Shown here in pieces: positions 11,439-24,414 of a stretch of 64,000 bases of DNA. Source of the DNA: Bemisia tabaci. Lineage: Eukaryota > Arthropoda > Insecta > Hemiptera > Aleyrodidae. Numbering within the stretch: the stretch's first letter is position 1; every line of letters starts with the position of its first letter. The stretch spans positions 2,121,501 through 2,185,500 of the forward strand of contig NC_092798.1 of assembly GCF_918797505.1 (NCBI RefSeq). Direction: 5' to 3'. The notes under the pieces are model-generated. The model had not been told where the DNA came from, searched no databases, and was given only the letters and a program-made list of their open reading frames with translations. Position numbers and translations under genes: made by a program.

Positions 11439-13895
11439 TTTATAACTATACACTTTCAGGGGCTCATGTGGAAATAGACAAACGCACTTACGTTAAAAGA
11501 ACGGCGTTATGTACACATTCTCTCTATGAAGGTACTCCAGAGGTGGCACATGTCATCGGATAGACAAATACACTGCATTTGACAATGGGGAGCCACTACC
11601 TCTGGCTCATCGATAAAATCACGTATCTGCAAGAGAGAACCAATGGCTTTTATGTTGTTTCCAAAATGTTGCTAGGAACAGTGATTACTCATTGCAAAAT
11701 GTTTGTCATTCAAACTCACAAATATGAACGGATCTGTATAAAAGAGCCTTATTTTTCAAGAGAAAATTTTCCTTAAATTCTTTGCAAATGCACGGGGAAA
11801 GAAATTCTGAATGTTTTGGCGCAAGTTTGGAAAATTTTGATGTTAAGGTACGTTTTGAGATCTATTTTAAAAATTAAAAAAATAAATAATAAATAAATAA
11901 TGGAACAGACGTTGGCGGGAACCTGATTTTAGTTAATTCACAGGAATGAAGTTAGCCTGTTTGAAGTTTTACATATCCAGCCTCATCTATCCACTTTTTA
12001 TTATATTCTTCCGAGTGTTTCAGGATATGCAGTTGGTATATCTTTATTTTCGTTTACTTTTACACACATGTCCGGAGAAAACGTGTATAAAATTTTTTTC
12101 CGTTATTTCTCATATTTTTTTAAAATAATGCAGATCTACAGATTGCTCCAAAGATTGAAGCCTCTAATTTTTTTTAAGCCGAGGAATGCCATTACGGACA
12201 AAAGTCTAAATTATTGACGTCAAAAATTTTGCACCGATAACAAAACATCGAATTTTAATCTGCAATAAAGTGAATCTTGGTTGCGATGTTTCAAAATCTT
12301 TGCTCCTGCTTTATCTCTAAAAAGGAGATCGAACCCAAATCATTGATTAGAATTTTCACAGAATTTTCTTTACTTGACAAGAAAAATCACTGAAATTTTC
12401 AAAAAAAATGGTGTCAAGTAGTTTTTAATGTAAAAAGGTATAGCAGGAAATGTGCAACGATGCAAACCTAGGTAAGCATTTCTGCAGTTTCAACATCGCC
12501 ATACGACTGTCAATGGAAGTATTGAAGCTCCCCCATAAAATTCGAGTGTAACCTTTGAAAGGCATTTGAGACTAGTGGCTATTGGTTGAAATAATGCGTC
12601 CATTTGATTAAAAAAAATGGAAAATCTTTTTAATACTGATTACTTTACCGATGGAATGAACCCTACTCACGAACTAACTGTATATTTTCCTAAGAATTAG
12701 AAGAAAATTGTAGAACGTGAAACTGAAATCATTAAAATAAAAAGTTACTCCATTTGATAAACTGATCGATATGTCCATTAAACGGACAAAGGTAACGTCT
12801 TAACGATTTTCATCTTGTTTTTCCGAATCCAAGATCTTTAATCAAGGAATATGTTTACAAGAACCGTGACAGAAGAGATCCACTTGTTTTTGTAAATTTA
12901 TATGTTCAAATCTCGAATCTGTTTCGTTTCGTAGCTCCTCTATAAAAAGGAACATTTCTAAGTACAGCAACAACATGATACCAAAAATTGACACGTTCTG
13001 TAAACTTAGTTTTCACATTTATTTAATATCTAATTTTTCCTTAGAAAAGTTTTACAGTTAAATACAGCTTAACAAAACCATCCAACTTCGCCTCATATTG
13101 ATTACAGCGCGTTTTAAGCGTTGTTCATGACATTTCCTTTTAACTTAAGCGAGAAAGAGGCAGTTTTTCTATGAATCACAGTTCGTATGAGATCTTCGTA
13201 AATGGAATAACTTTGAGTCAAATACAATCATTAAACAAGGACAAAAAGTGCAGAATAAATAAGGGTTTGTGTGCACCGTAAGGTATTATTCAGTAATGAA
13301 TTTATGAAGGTTCTGAAGAGCTGAATGAAGTCATGGGTTACAGGTGCCAGAAACTCCAAATATTCCGTGCACTTATGGAGGTGTACTACAGTCTTTTTCA
13401 ATGCAAAAAACCATGTTTCCAACTTCAACTCATAACAGTTAAAGAATGAGGTAATAATAGAAAATTTTAGTATTTTAATTGTATAAAGAGAAAAATAAAC
13501 TTCAATTTCAAATTGCGGCTCGGTTCTAGGATATTACGTTTTTTTTGTTTTACTAAAAGTATAAAGAAAAGAACAAACAATTAAAACAGTTTAAAATGGA
13601 GACTATCGAATTTAGATAATATGACGAGTGAAGCAAAAGCATAGTCATGGCAATCAGATCTGATGGACTTTGATGACAGAAAATAAAACTATAGCATTTT
13701 AAAACCAACGATGTTTATCAAAGATGTTGCCATCTTTGTATCATCGATAAAACCCGGCTAAAGTTTTACTTCCGACCGTCATAAGATTGCTATGCATTAT
13801 GCTAAATTTTGCACTCTAGGTAGGTAGGAGGTAGAGCTTGACTAAATTTTATTCACTGTGTTCAAAATTCGGCGTGAGTTGCGTCATGGTAAAGG

Positions 13896-14171
13896 CTACA
13901 AACAAAATACGTTTGCTGCAGTGGGTCCTTTATCGCTGGAAACGACTTCAAACTCCACGGCCTGACCCTCGGTCAAAGTTTTGAAGCCATCGCACTTGAT
14001 CGCTGAGAAGTGACAGAACACGTCTTTGCCACCGTCGTCTGGAGTGATGAATCCGTACCCTTTGGAGTCGTTGAACCACTTAACTTTCCCCTTCTGCCTC
14101 CCTTGGCAATCGTATTCCGGACAGAAAACAGCGAGGAGGGACAAGCACAAAATGACTGCTACGTTCTTCAT
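13896..14171 (-). CDS. Secreted bacterial-type cold-shock-domain protein
   Basis: 91 codons from ATG at 14171 to TAG at 13896. Residues 1-17 ([17 protein letters not shown]) form a classical signal peptide. Residues 27-91 are a single cold-shock domain with RNP1 K37-G-Y-G-F-I42 and RNP2 V51-F-C-H-F55, the VKWFN motif at 30-34, and the bacterial-style GFKTL and EGQAVEFEV stretches. Length and motif order match bacterial CspA-type proteins (about 65-70 residues) rather than animal Y-box or Lin28 proteins, which are longer and have extra domains. Animal cold-shock-domain proteins are normally cytosolic, so the signal peptide is unusual. The exon starts at a good acceptor (CCCATGTTTCAG) at 14196-14197, implying an upstream 5'UTR exon and eukaryotic expression. 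I infer horizontal acquisition followed by gain of a signal peptide. Nucleic-acid binding is likely retained because the aromatic residues are intact; the extracellular role is unknown. Confidence 0.85.
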   Translation of the reverse strand: MKNVAVILCLSLLAVFCPEYDCQGRQKGKVKWFNDSKGYGFITPDDGGKDVFCHFSAIKCDGFKTLTEGQAVEFEVVSSDKGPTAANVFCL

Positions 14172-14224
14172 TTTCCTTTGGTTTTTTGGGATGATCTGAA
14201 ACATGGGAAAAATTAACGGACGTT

Positions 14225-14545
14225 GAAGTAACCTCTTCCCTTTTCAGTAAAAAGCTTTAATTTGTAATTGTCCCGAGTGAGCTTGCCATTTCATGATGAT
14301 ACCACTATTCGACCGCGCAGGAGCTTATATTGCCTACACTAAAAATTGAAGGCAAACTGATATGAGGTTAAAGTACTCTCTTCCCGTTTAGTAAAATTAT
14401 TTTATTTATACGTGTCCCGAGTAAGTTCGCCATTTCACGATAATACCACTATTCGACCACGTGGGAGCTCGTATTGCCTATGCTAACATTTGAAGGCAAA
14501 CTGGCATGACTTCAAAGTGGATTCTTCCTCTTTAGTAAACATCTT
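14225..14545. repeat. Tandem duplication upstream of the cold-shock gene
   Basis: Two units of about 145 bp plus a partial third. Each starts CTCTTCCCNTTTAGTAAAA, passes through GATACCACTATTCGACC and AATTGAAGGCAAACTG, and the next begins near 14374 and again near 14521. The GATACCACTATTCG core is dispersed elsewhere (58980 and 60680). The array lies in the presumed 5' intron or upstream region of the cold-shock gene. Confidence 0.65.
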
Positions 14546-17401
14546 TTTGTTTCAAACGTGGCAAAAAACTGGACTACACTCTGCAATGTAAGTAGTGTCA
14601 ATGTTTTCAAATCATCCATAAAAGTGCGCATCTTTGTAAAGAAACTAATAACATATTATTATGTTATTTCTGATGATGAGCCAGAGATGGTGGATTTCTA
14701 AATAATAATAATAAGAGGGGGAAAATGACAGACCAACAAAAAAGCAAATACGATTGAACCGTAATCGGAGATAATTTTTGACTAAGTATAAAAAAAAACC
14801 TAATGATTTTCTCTTGATCTTTTTATTCTTTCTCCACTGCAATTATTTTTAAATCCGTAGGGTAGCGTTAGCCTATTTGTAATTATAGTGTACCGCGTCC
14901 TTTAAGAAAACTTTGGAAAATGGAGGGAAAGTGGTAGTCAGAACCAAAATTGCATTATTTTTATGAAAGTTTCTTGCGCTATGTCATGGAGCGTTGTGAG
15001 GGGTGGGTAGGATTGAAACAACCAAATTATGAACACCGTACATAAATTAATAAATAAAAAAAAACAGTGGGAATTTTGATATGCGGTAATGGAGATACGG
15101 GTTTTGCTGTTGTTGTTTTTTTCAAACTTATATGCTTTATTGAAACATTTTCATGCAGAGGACGATGAACGTAACAAACAAATCAATAGGAGCGCCTAAC
15201 CTCACTGTTAAACACATGTATTAAGCATTGATTAGATAAGAGGTGAACGACAATGTTCGTAGACATTTGTTTGAATAATGTCGATGATAAATTTTTTTTA
15301 TCATCAATGACTAATTTTTGAACCTCTCGTATGATCTGTCACTTTTTATTACATGGAAACAGAAAAGAGGCCTGTAAAACAATGACATGATTCATACATT
15401 GTTCCTTCGTTTTTCTTGAAAACTTAAATGATTGAAATAGGAAAAATGCAATTCCCGAGCATAGTTTCAAAGTCCACCTCGAAAAGTTTCAAGGTTAAAT
15501 GTCTTATCAAGAATATGACGTCAATTGCTCAATAGCTTGAGCCTGCCAAATAATATGACTGTCAAGGGAGACAGGAACCTTTGTGCCGGACTGCAAATTT
15601 CTCAAGGAAGCAATTTTTTCGAAGTTGTCTCGAAACACTGAAATTTGAATGGTGAATGAGAAACAAAAGTATTGTAGAGCAATTCAGCTTTTTTTTGCAC
15701 AAGCACAGAGAGTAAAATCACATTTAAACCTGGAAATTCCAAGACCCTGAACACAAAAAAACTATCTCAAAGGGAAAATTCCATTTCATATTGAACATTG
15801 AAGTATTTAGTCGAAGTTACCGAAGTTTTTGGTCTTAGGGATTGAGCCTCAGTCCAGCTAACCGTAAATTTTTCAAGGCAAGTTCAGGCTCGTATTTTTT
15901 AACCGAAGACTTTGGCTGTCTGAACCAAAGACTGAGGTTATCGGAATCAATGTTCGGTTTGTGCGACCAAAATCTTTAGTTACCTGTACCGATAACTTCA
16001 GCGTTTTATATGAAATGAATAGCCTCAGTTCAAGTAACCTAATTTTTTTCTCAGTGTTGACTGTTTTTTCCCCCTAAAAGTCACGTATTTCATTTCAATT
16101 TTACATTTTTCAAATTGAAGCACTGCACATTTATTGTCTGGATTTTTAATAACTCAAGCTGTTTTTCTTTGCCTTACTCGGATGAACAAAGAAAGCATTC
16201 ATGTGCTTCAATAAACTGAACTTTTTATGTGGGATGTGTGTGCATCCAGAATCAAAATAGCACCTTAAAAAGAGCAAGAAAGAAAATGAAACAATAAAAA
16301 TTCAAATCAGACTGCGCTAGCAACACAGCGTGCTTTTTGGGCCGGCCTCAGTGAGACAAGAGAGAACTTTCGACTTAACTTACTTTAATCCTCTAAATGC
16401 CCATATGTTTTAGCCAAAGAGGATTTTCGGATTTAAAGGCTTTGCGCTGAGTCGCTGAAATTGCCCCGACCCTAAGAGAACGACCTATCGGCTGGCAAGA
16501 ATCGTTAAAGCGAGATGAAAGCCGGGATATAAAATAAAATGTTATAGACCCGCGGTGAGAGGAAGGGATGGGGATGGGGTTGAGGTTGAGGTAACTGGGA
16601 GACTCATCCCTGTTTGTGGTCGTAAATTGAGGTAATTATCCTTTGACATGATTTCACGACGTTCTTTTAGCGCACGTGGATTCGTGCACTGTTGCCATAA
16701 TCTGTATCAAAATCGGTTTTTATAACAGTTATTTCGTAGAAAAAATTATATTTTAAAAAGGCAACGCTGATTTTATTGCTGCGCTCACGAGACCATCCAC
16801 AGCAGAGTAACGCGGCTGTTCAATCGTGAATCGATCATGGGGGTCATTTCAGGAGGGTTTCGTCATTCATCCTGTAAACTTGGAACTTTCATGCTTTATG
16901 AGACAGTACTTTTAAGCAAAACTGAGAGGTTCGGTAAGGCTCGATGGTTATTTTGGTATAGTTTTGTAGGTACCGAAACTTACAAATTTAAAATAATGAA
17001 AATTTATTCCAAAAGTTTGAGTGCACAGTTTAGGAAATAAGGAGACTAAGTGAGGTTTCAAAGATAATTTCAAGTCTTCTAAAATTCATAAATAGTATGA
17101 GAGTGATTTTACAGGCAATAGTGCCGAACGGTGTCTTCCACTGAATGCTGCAGAAGCACCAAAATGAAAAATACAACTATTTGAACTTCCGAGTAGCTAT
17201 TATTGCATATTAATCGAATTGAAGGTGAATCGTATTTCTTGCTCCTAAATCAATTCACCCGGGCTCAATACGTGTAAATGATACTCTCAAATGTATGGTG
17301 CAATTGTCTTAACCCCTGAGTGGCTCTAAATATATCATCATAGGATATGAAAGCGCGATAATAGTAGTGCATGTGATTATGCTCCGTGCGAATCACGCGT
17401 T

Positions 17402-17531
17402 AATTGGACGTGTTTCTATCAAACGGAACTATGTGCATTAAGACATAAGCCCTGAGACGCATGAGAATATATACATAACAGGGCTCACGTCATAATGCAC
17501 ATAGTTCCGTTTGATAGAAATAGGTCCAATT
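17402..17531. mobile_element. MITE, family A (intact palindrome)
   Basis: 130-bp near-perfect palindrome with AATTGGAC at the left and GTCCAATT at the right. Both arms contain TATCAAACGGAACTATGTGC or its complement, with GGGCTCACGTCAT near the centre. Well-preserved copy. Confidence 0.85.
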
Positions 17532-19338
17532 GACAGTGATGTATATATATTTGAAACGGAACCAAGTCACATTTTAAGAAAAAAATTAGGTAGAACTGCA
17601 GGAGTAGTTGTGAGCTTAAGTAGCAGCACATTTTCTCATCAGTTAAAAATCGAGAAGAAATATTTTGGATGAGGAAGTAAGAGTAAAAAGTATTTCTAGC
17701 ATTTAGTCTAATGGAAGAACGGAACTGAAAAATCATTTTTTCTCCATTCCGTCTTGATGTATTTTGGTTCCTTTTTATTGGTTCACTTAGAGCACAAGAA
17801 GATTTTTAAAACATTCAAAATTTCTCATTGTAAGATTGGTATTTCAAAAATACACATGCGTTCATAAAATATGTATCTCAAAATGCATTTTTACATCTGC
17901 TCCGTCATCATTAGCTTTATTGATTTGGTCAAAGTCACATTTCGTCTCATCTTTGACTGTCTGTGAACTCAGCGGTGGCATTATCATTCAGAAAAATCAT
18001 TCAACGTTGAAAACGCATTTTTGTAATTTTCTCTCTCAAGACTCATGGTACAATGTTGAATGGACTTAAACAAATTTCAGGCCTATTTTAATCAATACGT
18101 CATGTAAAAGCCGAAAATTACGTTTCCAATTTATGTAAAAAGAGGGAAAGAATAAATACCATGCTAATGTAACTTACGACTAGTGTAGAATAAGGAAACA
18201 CTCACTTACTTCAAAGAAAAGAAGCTTGACTTCAGCTTTGATTTATAAAACGTGTTCAAACTGATGGGACACACCACGACAGCAACAACTGCAAGACGCA
18301 AGAGACCCACGTGGACTTTTGATATTTTTCGAAAGCTCTCAATTATGGACCACACAGCACTATCAATCGAAAGGAGCCCCTTATCATTTCTTCACGCTTG
18401 TTTTTTAGATTTTATCACTCGTTAATCTACTCCTGACATCATTTGATAAGTAATTGTGCCTATTCCTCGATTCTAGCTACTTTGTGTAGATTTTTCAAAT
18501 TCAAAAATTTGGAATCTTATACATTTCGACGGACCTTACTTCACAATACGAGATTTATTCCCAGATTACGGATGAAATATAATCCCCCCACCCTGCCCCT
18601 TCTGAAAAAAGTTATCCTCTGCGATTTCTACGATATTTTTATCTTAATTTTACCTAGGTACCTTCCTTAATACATTTTTAACCCCCATCATCTGTAAAAA
18701 TTTCTACCTAAATTACCGCTCTTAAGTGTCTTAGTACCTAACTTAAACAAAAAAAAAATCGATACAAGCAACGTTTTTCAAAGATATTTTTGGACTTAAA
18801 TTGAAAATGAATAAGTCTTTGATTTTAAGAGGGCTACCTTACGTGGCGATTATCTCACAACCAATTTTTTTCATGAAATTGATCTGAAAAAAGAAGAAAA
18901 AGGGGGGAAAAATAATGAACCTTATGCTGTGCGATAAATTTCTATGTAGGAAAAAATTATGGGAGACAAGTAATTTAGTCCGTTCAATGAATCCATGCCA
19001 GGCATTGGCACGATTAGACCCAGTGATTTTTACAGTATTTGGTAAGATCCTTTCCCACAGCCTTTTTCTGTCCACTTCTGCACCAGACATTTTCTCACGG
19101 AGCACCACCGCAACCCCTGCGTGGAGAAACTGAACGAAATTTAAACCTCTTAAAAGGGGACACGCCATTTTTTCTTCTCTAATTCAGGGACATTTTTTCG
19201 ACGAAAGGTGGTTTTTGAGGGAGCTGGGAAAGAAAGATTCAAATCTTTCCAGATAAAACCGCCCTGCAGCGTGAGGCTCTTCTTTCGATCAATGTTCAAA
19301 CCAACTAATCAGGAAGGTTCCAGTGGCAACTGGCGAGG

Positions 19339-19665
19339 TTAATGATCGATTATATTATCGATAATTCCCCATTTGAATCTGCACTAAAGAATCGATAATG
19401 AAAGTGTTCGTTGTGAACACTCTGTTTCAAAGGCGTGGCGTGAATTGCGATATATCGATTGTTATGCCATTTAAACCTATGAAAAAAGATCGATTATCAG
19501 GGTGTTCCCAGCGAACACCTTAGTAATCGATTTTTTACCATAGTTTCAAATGGCGAGATATGGATAATCGATTATTCACGCCACGCCACTGCTCCGTTTA
19601 TCGATCTTTTTCCACAGGTTTCAATGACAGATCAATCGATACATCGCAAAGCATGCCACGCCACT
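19339..19665. mobile_element. Compound family F elements (GCGTGGCGTG termini)
   Basis: A full family F copy runs from GGCGTGGCGTGAATTGCGAT near 19433 to CACGCCACGCCACTG near 19590. It is flanked by partial copies on both sides (ATCGATTATATTATCGATAA at the left, and a half copy ending CATGCCACGCCACTG at 19665). The central motif GTGTTCnCAGCGAACACC is typical of the family. The arrangement suggests nested or recombined copies. Confidence 0.7.
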
Positions 19666-19979
19666 GAAGAGTTCTAGTTCTTTATAGTGTTGTCAACAGG
19701 CTTGAGTGGGAAGAAAGTAATTAAATCGATTTCTGTCAGACTTCTGTCAGACGGGCGTAAGTCTAAAAACTCATGAGCCTTGGCTTCCGCAGGACGCTAG
19801 TTGCAGACGGCTCATGAGTTTTTGTACGTACGCCCGTTTAACAGAAACCGATTTAATTCTGTTACTGTTTGCGTTGACATAATAATAAAAAAACTGAAAA
19901 ACTCCTAGAATCAACCGCAAAGTTACGTCAATTTGTGTTTTCGCTCCCTGAAGTTTTTAATTTCCTCTTTCAAGGTATA

Positions 19980-20196
19980 CACTGAAAAAAAAAAGAATTT
20001 TAAATTTGCCGCCAAGAAGTATTTTTTCTTAAATCAAGAATTTTGCTGCTTAATATAAACTATTTTTCGGCTGAACCCAAGCCTCAATTTCCTTGCATTA
20101 AGAAAAATTCAGCTTATATCAAGATTAAAAAAAATCTTGGCGACAAATTAAAAAATCATCATGCTTGAGCCAAGCACATTTTTTTTCAGTGTCTAG
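19980..20196. repeat. CACTGAAAAAA-bounded element
   Basis: Starts ACACTGAAAAAAAAAAG and ends TTTTTTTTCAGTGT. Arms share GCCGCCAAGAAGTATTTTTT versus AAAAAAAATCTTGGCGACAA in inverse orientation. Non-coding palindromic element. Confidence 0.6.
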
Positions 20197-21384
20197 TGAG
20201 GAAGCGCAATGTTAACCAATTTTTTATGATGTTATAAAAATTGGCAATGCAAATAGTGTCGTTTTCCATCTAAATGGTTCATTTGGACGCGATGGCGGTC
20301 ATATTATTGACTCTGCAAACGACACAGCCTTTCAATCAAATGATGAAATTCACTAAATGACTAATTTCCCTGATGAGGAGTTCGCGGTATGATACAGTGC
20401 ATTTCGCTGTTGTCAAATTTGAGAAAAAGTTACCGTCTGCCGATATGACGATGCCAAGCAAGCAAGCCGGGGGCGAAATGTAGACGCAATAACTGAAATT
20501 AATGAGGGCATTTGCCTTTTGAGCAGTGATTATTCGGTACTTTTGCACCCGCGAAGGGAATTTCAAAGGCATTTGAGCGCCCAAAAATAAACTCCATAGC
20601 CACGTTTGATTTACCGAGGACAGCTTTAATAAAGTTTCAACATGTTTTAATAATTTTAATCATGAATTTGGCCTTATTAGAGAAAAAACGGCCATACCTG
20701 ACTGTGTAGGGCAGCTCTAAGTAAAATAAGCCTAACTGCATGCATTTCAGCAAAGCTTTGGCTATAGTGCGCTCTTTTGTGAAAATGGTGGCTTTAACCA
20801 AAGGTAGGGATGAGGCGTTTTTCCTATCAGCCTCTCCCAAAACCAACCATGCGTTCAGACGGATTCAATCGAAATGATCTTATAATCACATCGAAGCGTT
20901 GCCTAATTTTTTCTGATGTTTTATTATTTCAACTAAGCAACACCGAAACTTGACTTGTGAGTACATTCTCCATTGTCTAGAGCAAATCCACAAACAGCGA
21001 TTTAAAGATAAATAGCATAGTGCTTTGTTGAAGAAATGAAGCTCAAGAGAAAATTGGTTGTATTTCTGCCAAACGGTTTCTCTACAGAGCTCACGTCATA
21101 ATGCATATAATTCCGTTAAACACATCAAATTAAACTAAAATTTATCGCTCAGTTCAGAAACGACGCACGCACCTTTAAGTTCCCTATGAAAATACGTGTT
21201 TTAATAGATGAGACAGAGTTGATATTTCATAATTGCAAAATGAAGTCCTGGGTGTATCTATGAGAAAAGGAAGTATGAAATTAAGAATTAAATCAAAAGG
21301 AACTATGTGCGTAGAGTGTACGATGTACGTGCTCCATGGCTCCTGCTCTTTATTTTACTTTGCACAAGCATAAATACGCCCAAT

Positions 21385-21461
21385 GGGACGTATTTATGCT
21401 AAAAGGAACTATGTGCTAAGGATGTATGTGGAACATAGTTCTTTGTAGCATAAATACGTCC
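21385..21461. mobile_element. MITE, family B
   Basis: 77-bp palindrome: GGGACGTATTTATGCTAAAA at the left and its near-complement TTGTAGCATAAATACGTCC at the right, with GGAACTATGTGC mirrored inside. Confidence 0.75.
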
Positions 21462-23399
21462 AATTAAGCAACGTGAAATGCAGTCAGACTGATTCCAGTT
21501 AAATCAGTCCAATTTATACAGCGTAATCCAAAAGTTCCGCACCATCCTGTAGCCTCTCGTAGGGATCTTTGGTCTTTCCAGGGTATTCCCCTCAAAATTT
21601 TAGGGGGTCCCAAAAGTCGTTGCCTTTACCTAGAAGGACTCACAAAATTTTTAGTCTCTACCTCAATTCTGCAGTGCTAGGGAAAAACGCCGTATGCACT
21701 CTAGGCGTTGCCAAAGTTCCTTTGATAAAACACGAATTTCTCGGTAAACTTATGAATTTTTTTCTTCTAATTTTTCAGATAATTTTATTCGCAATTTCAC
21801 TTGAAGTTCCTGAAAATCTCAAGAAAAATATTCATAACGTTCCGCAAAAAATACTTTTTATCGAAGGAAATTTGGCAACTCTCGAATGTTCATACGGCGT
21901 TCTTCGTTAATACGGCAGAATTGGTTCAATAATTACTGGGTTCATATGATGTTGCGGGGCTTTTGATTACCCTGTAGGCGGGCCATTTACAAGGTTAAGA
22001 AGGGACTCCTGTTCAAGGTCCATCCCCGACGCAGAAATTCGAACATTAGTCCAATTTTCGCGAAACTAATACGAAGAGTCAAATTTACTCGGCGGAGCGA
22101 TGCAAATTGATGCGATGAGCCACGGCAAAAAGTTCGACCGTCTGAACCGGGCTTAAAACCTGTTCATGGATATTGACAGTGCTTGCTTTCCTTCAATCTA
22201 GAAAGCGACCACAATCAGTACACGTGTGCATGGCGCGCCGACTCTGGAGAGTCAGGAGTAGGCATAATTTAACTACATTTTGCAATTAATGAATAAAGGA
22301 ACTACAATTTCTGGCTTAATTTAGGAACAACGTACGTGCCATTGGTTTCCCTATGCGCATAAGTGTTTCTGCAGATTAGTCAGATATTTTTGTTCTTAAT
22401 TGCAAAATGTGGTCCAATTTAACGCTTTAGATTGAACCATGAAACAGGGTACAGAACTAAGCACCAGAGTATATCACTCCCAAACCAAGTATCTTGTTTG
22501 TGGTGTTCAAACATTTCCGCCCCCTTTTTTATTTTTTAAGGGAAAACGATTTAACATATATTGCTTGAAATTTTCACGAAATGTTTTGTCGAGAGAAGAA
22601 TAATCACGGAAGTTTTCAAAAGTTGACGTTGAGTAGTATTACAATTAAAAGAGTAAAGTATGACAGGAGGTCTGCAACGTTGCGAACCAAGACGCGTGGT
22701 TTAGATGTTCATATTATATCCTCATAAAAATTCTACGTCAAATATGACAGACGCATGAAAGCAAACAAAATGGAACAAATACAACCCATAAAGCTAGAAA
22801 ATGCTGGTTTTCGTCTACTTTAATGCACAGTTTCCCCTCACCTAAAACCTTGAGTCTGGCTGAGCCAAATCAAGCACCTAAATAAAATGATGGTGTATTT
22901 TACGATGAATAAATTACTCCTGGGTGCTAACTTTTTTTAGGACAAAATTAAAGAGGCCTTGTAACAGAAGAGGCAGGACTTTGACCTGCGTTGAACATGG
23001 GTTTTTCGTGAGCGACACTTTCCGATGCTACTCTGGCATAAGAACGTATATCTCAATTTTCGCATGAGCTCCAGGTAGCATGGATTTATGTGTAAAAATG
23101 GGCTCGAGTGAAAATTAAGATACGCCCTTGCAGAAAGGCGACTTTCTGAGTTAATTATAGCAGTTTTTGATATGCTAAAAGCCTTACTAGTTGGCAAGGC
23201 TTTTTATTCCTTAAATGATTTTTTTAATAATATTTAACTGTAATTTACTATACCTTTTATTTTATTTTGTAAAATTGTGTAATATTCTTAATGCCTCCCT
23301 GTGTTCTTACGTACCTATATTATATTAATGTGTAATATTTAGGGGGGGGGGGGGGGTTGACAAGTATTATAGCCACAACGTGTGGCATTTATGTACATG

Positions 23400-23544
23400 A
23401 ATTGGACTGCATTTTGCAATTTGGAACTATAAATTCCGGCCCGGTTTAAAAACAACGTATGTGCCATTAGTTTCCCTGTACACATACGTGTTTTTTCAGA
23501 TGAGCCAGAATTTATATCTCCAAATTGCAAAATGCAGTCCAATT
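23400..23544. mobile_element. MITE, family C (AATTGGACTGCATTTTGCAA)
   Basis: 145-bp palindrome beginning AATTGGACTGCATTTTGCAA and ending with the inverse complement. Inside are GGAACTATAAATTC and the complementary GAATTTATA plus CCATTAGTTTCC. A close copy is at 27450-27594; diverged ones are at 22264, 45300 and 63840. An (AAAT)n microsatellite begins at its right edge. Confidence 0.85.
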
Positions 23545-23545
23545 A

Positions 23546-23576
<31 letters not shown>

Positions 23577-23620
23577 ATATGTTCTATATGTTTTCCGTGA
23601 AATTGTGATGGGGGAACATA

Positions 23621-23879
23621 TGGATTGCATTTTGCAAAAAGGAACCAGGAGCATTCCAATGTCGCTAAGATTGTGCAACTTATTTCACCTTGCAAATATA
23701 AACAGATCATCTAAATCAATTTTATCTTAACTCCCAATAAACTATAAATTAGAGACAAAAATTACCTTTGTAAATTTAATTTTTTTTATGTTTCCAGTAA
23801 ATTTTTGCACAGAATTTAAGTTACACAATCCTAGCAACGTTGGAATGTTCTTGGTTCCTTTTTGCAAAATGCAATCCAT
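23621..23879. mobile_element. MITE, family D
   Basis: Left end TGGATTGCATTTTGCAAAAA, right end TTTTTGCAAAATGCAATCCA. Both sides carry GGAACC and a GCAACGTTGGAATG-like motif. Second copy of the element at 3016-3276. Confidence 0.75.
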
Positions 23880-24414
23880 ATTATCTCAAGGTCTAATTCT
23901 TATCAAGTCTTGTGGCTATTTAAGAAGAACACGAGAAAAAGAAAAGGAGCGGTTGAAATTCTTCTCAATTCCCAAGAAATACGCGATTATCCGGGAACAA
24001 TTCAAACTCGTGGTCACCGGTACAAACATTCCTCTCTGAGCATGAAGAATGACGCTTGGATATACGTCAAAAGATTGAAAAGTTCGGCGCATCCCTTGTA
24101 CCAGCGCTAAAACTTCAGATGTGACACTTAGAAGGTCGGAAACTGCATGAAAGCGTTTACGTGTCATGTGAGAGAAAGAGTTGCAGTATTTTTATCACCC
24201 ACTGTTGATATCCGTCCTCCAGGTTTGAAACTTGAAAATTCGCGACGCCATACATAAAAGTGTAATGAGGTAGATCTACCAAACTTCAGGTCCACGTTTT
24301 GCCACCTTAACTGATATATTAAAGAATCATAAACATCAAGAATGTATTTTTTACTTAGAACCGTGCACTGTTATCGCCCCTGTGGTGTATATCTTACTTT
24401 CGGAAGTCAACACC

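Larger units (their letters stand above)
10400..13890. other. Gene-free region with MITEs
   Basis: No supported coding exon. It contains the family A copy at 10602, a family J palindrome (11075-11330, GATAGACAAAG arms), a family B palindrome (11361-11438, GGCGTATTTATGCTAAAAGG) and a short palindrome near 11028-11067 (family I, TAAGGGCTTATCTCAATTTC). The remaining AT-rich sequence, 11.5-13.9 kb, shows nothing I can name. Confidence 0.5.
14550..24400. other. Gene-poor region dominated by repeats
   Basis: I find no exon with family resemblance. Repeats recognised: a region bounded by CACAAAAAAA and TTTTTTCTCAGTG (about 15745-16060), family A at 17402, a compound family F at 19339-19665, a CACTGAAAAA-bounded element at 19980-20196, family B at 21385, family C-like at 22264-22416 and at 23400, a family I palindrome near 23040-23130, and family D at 23621. 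An (AAAT)n run lies at 23546-23578. Confidence 0.45.

Noticed and set aside
13231..13428. Minus-strand ORF of 65 codons with a vague resemblance to a helical C-terminal domain
   Set aside because: No ATG in frame, no good splice borders, and no clear family match.
18839..19168. Minus-strand ORF of 109 codons starting at an ATG
   Set aside because: Composition partly protein-like, but it ends in a low-complexity F/K tract, overlaps an open plus-strand frame, and has no recognisable domain.
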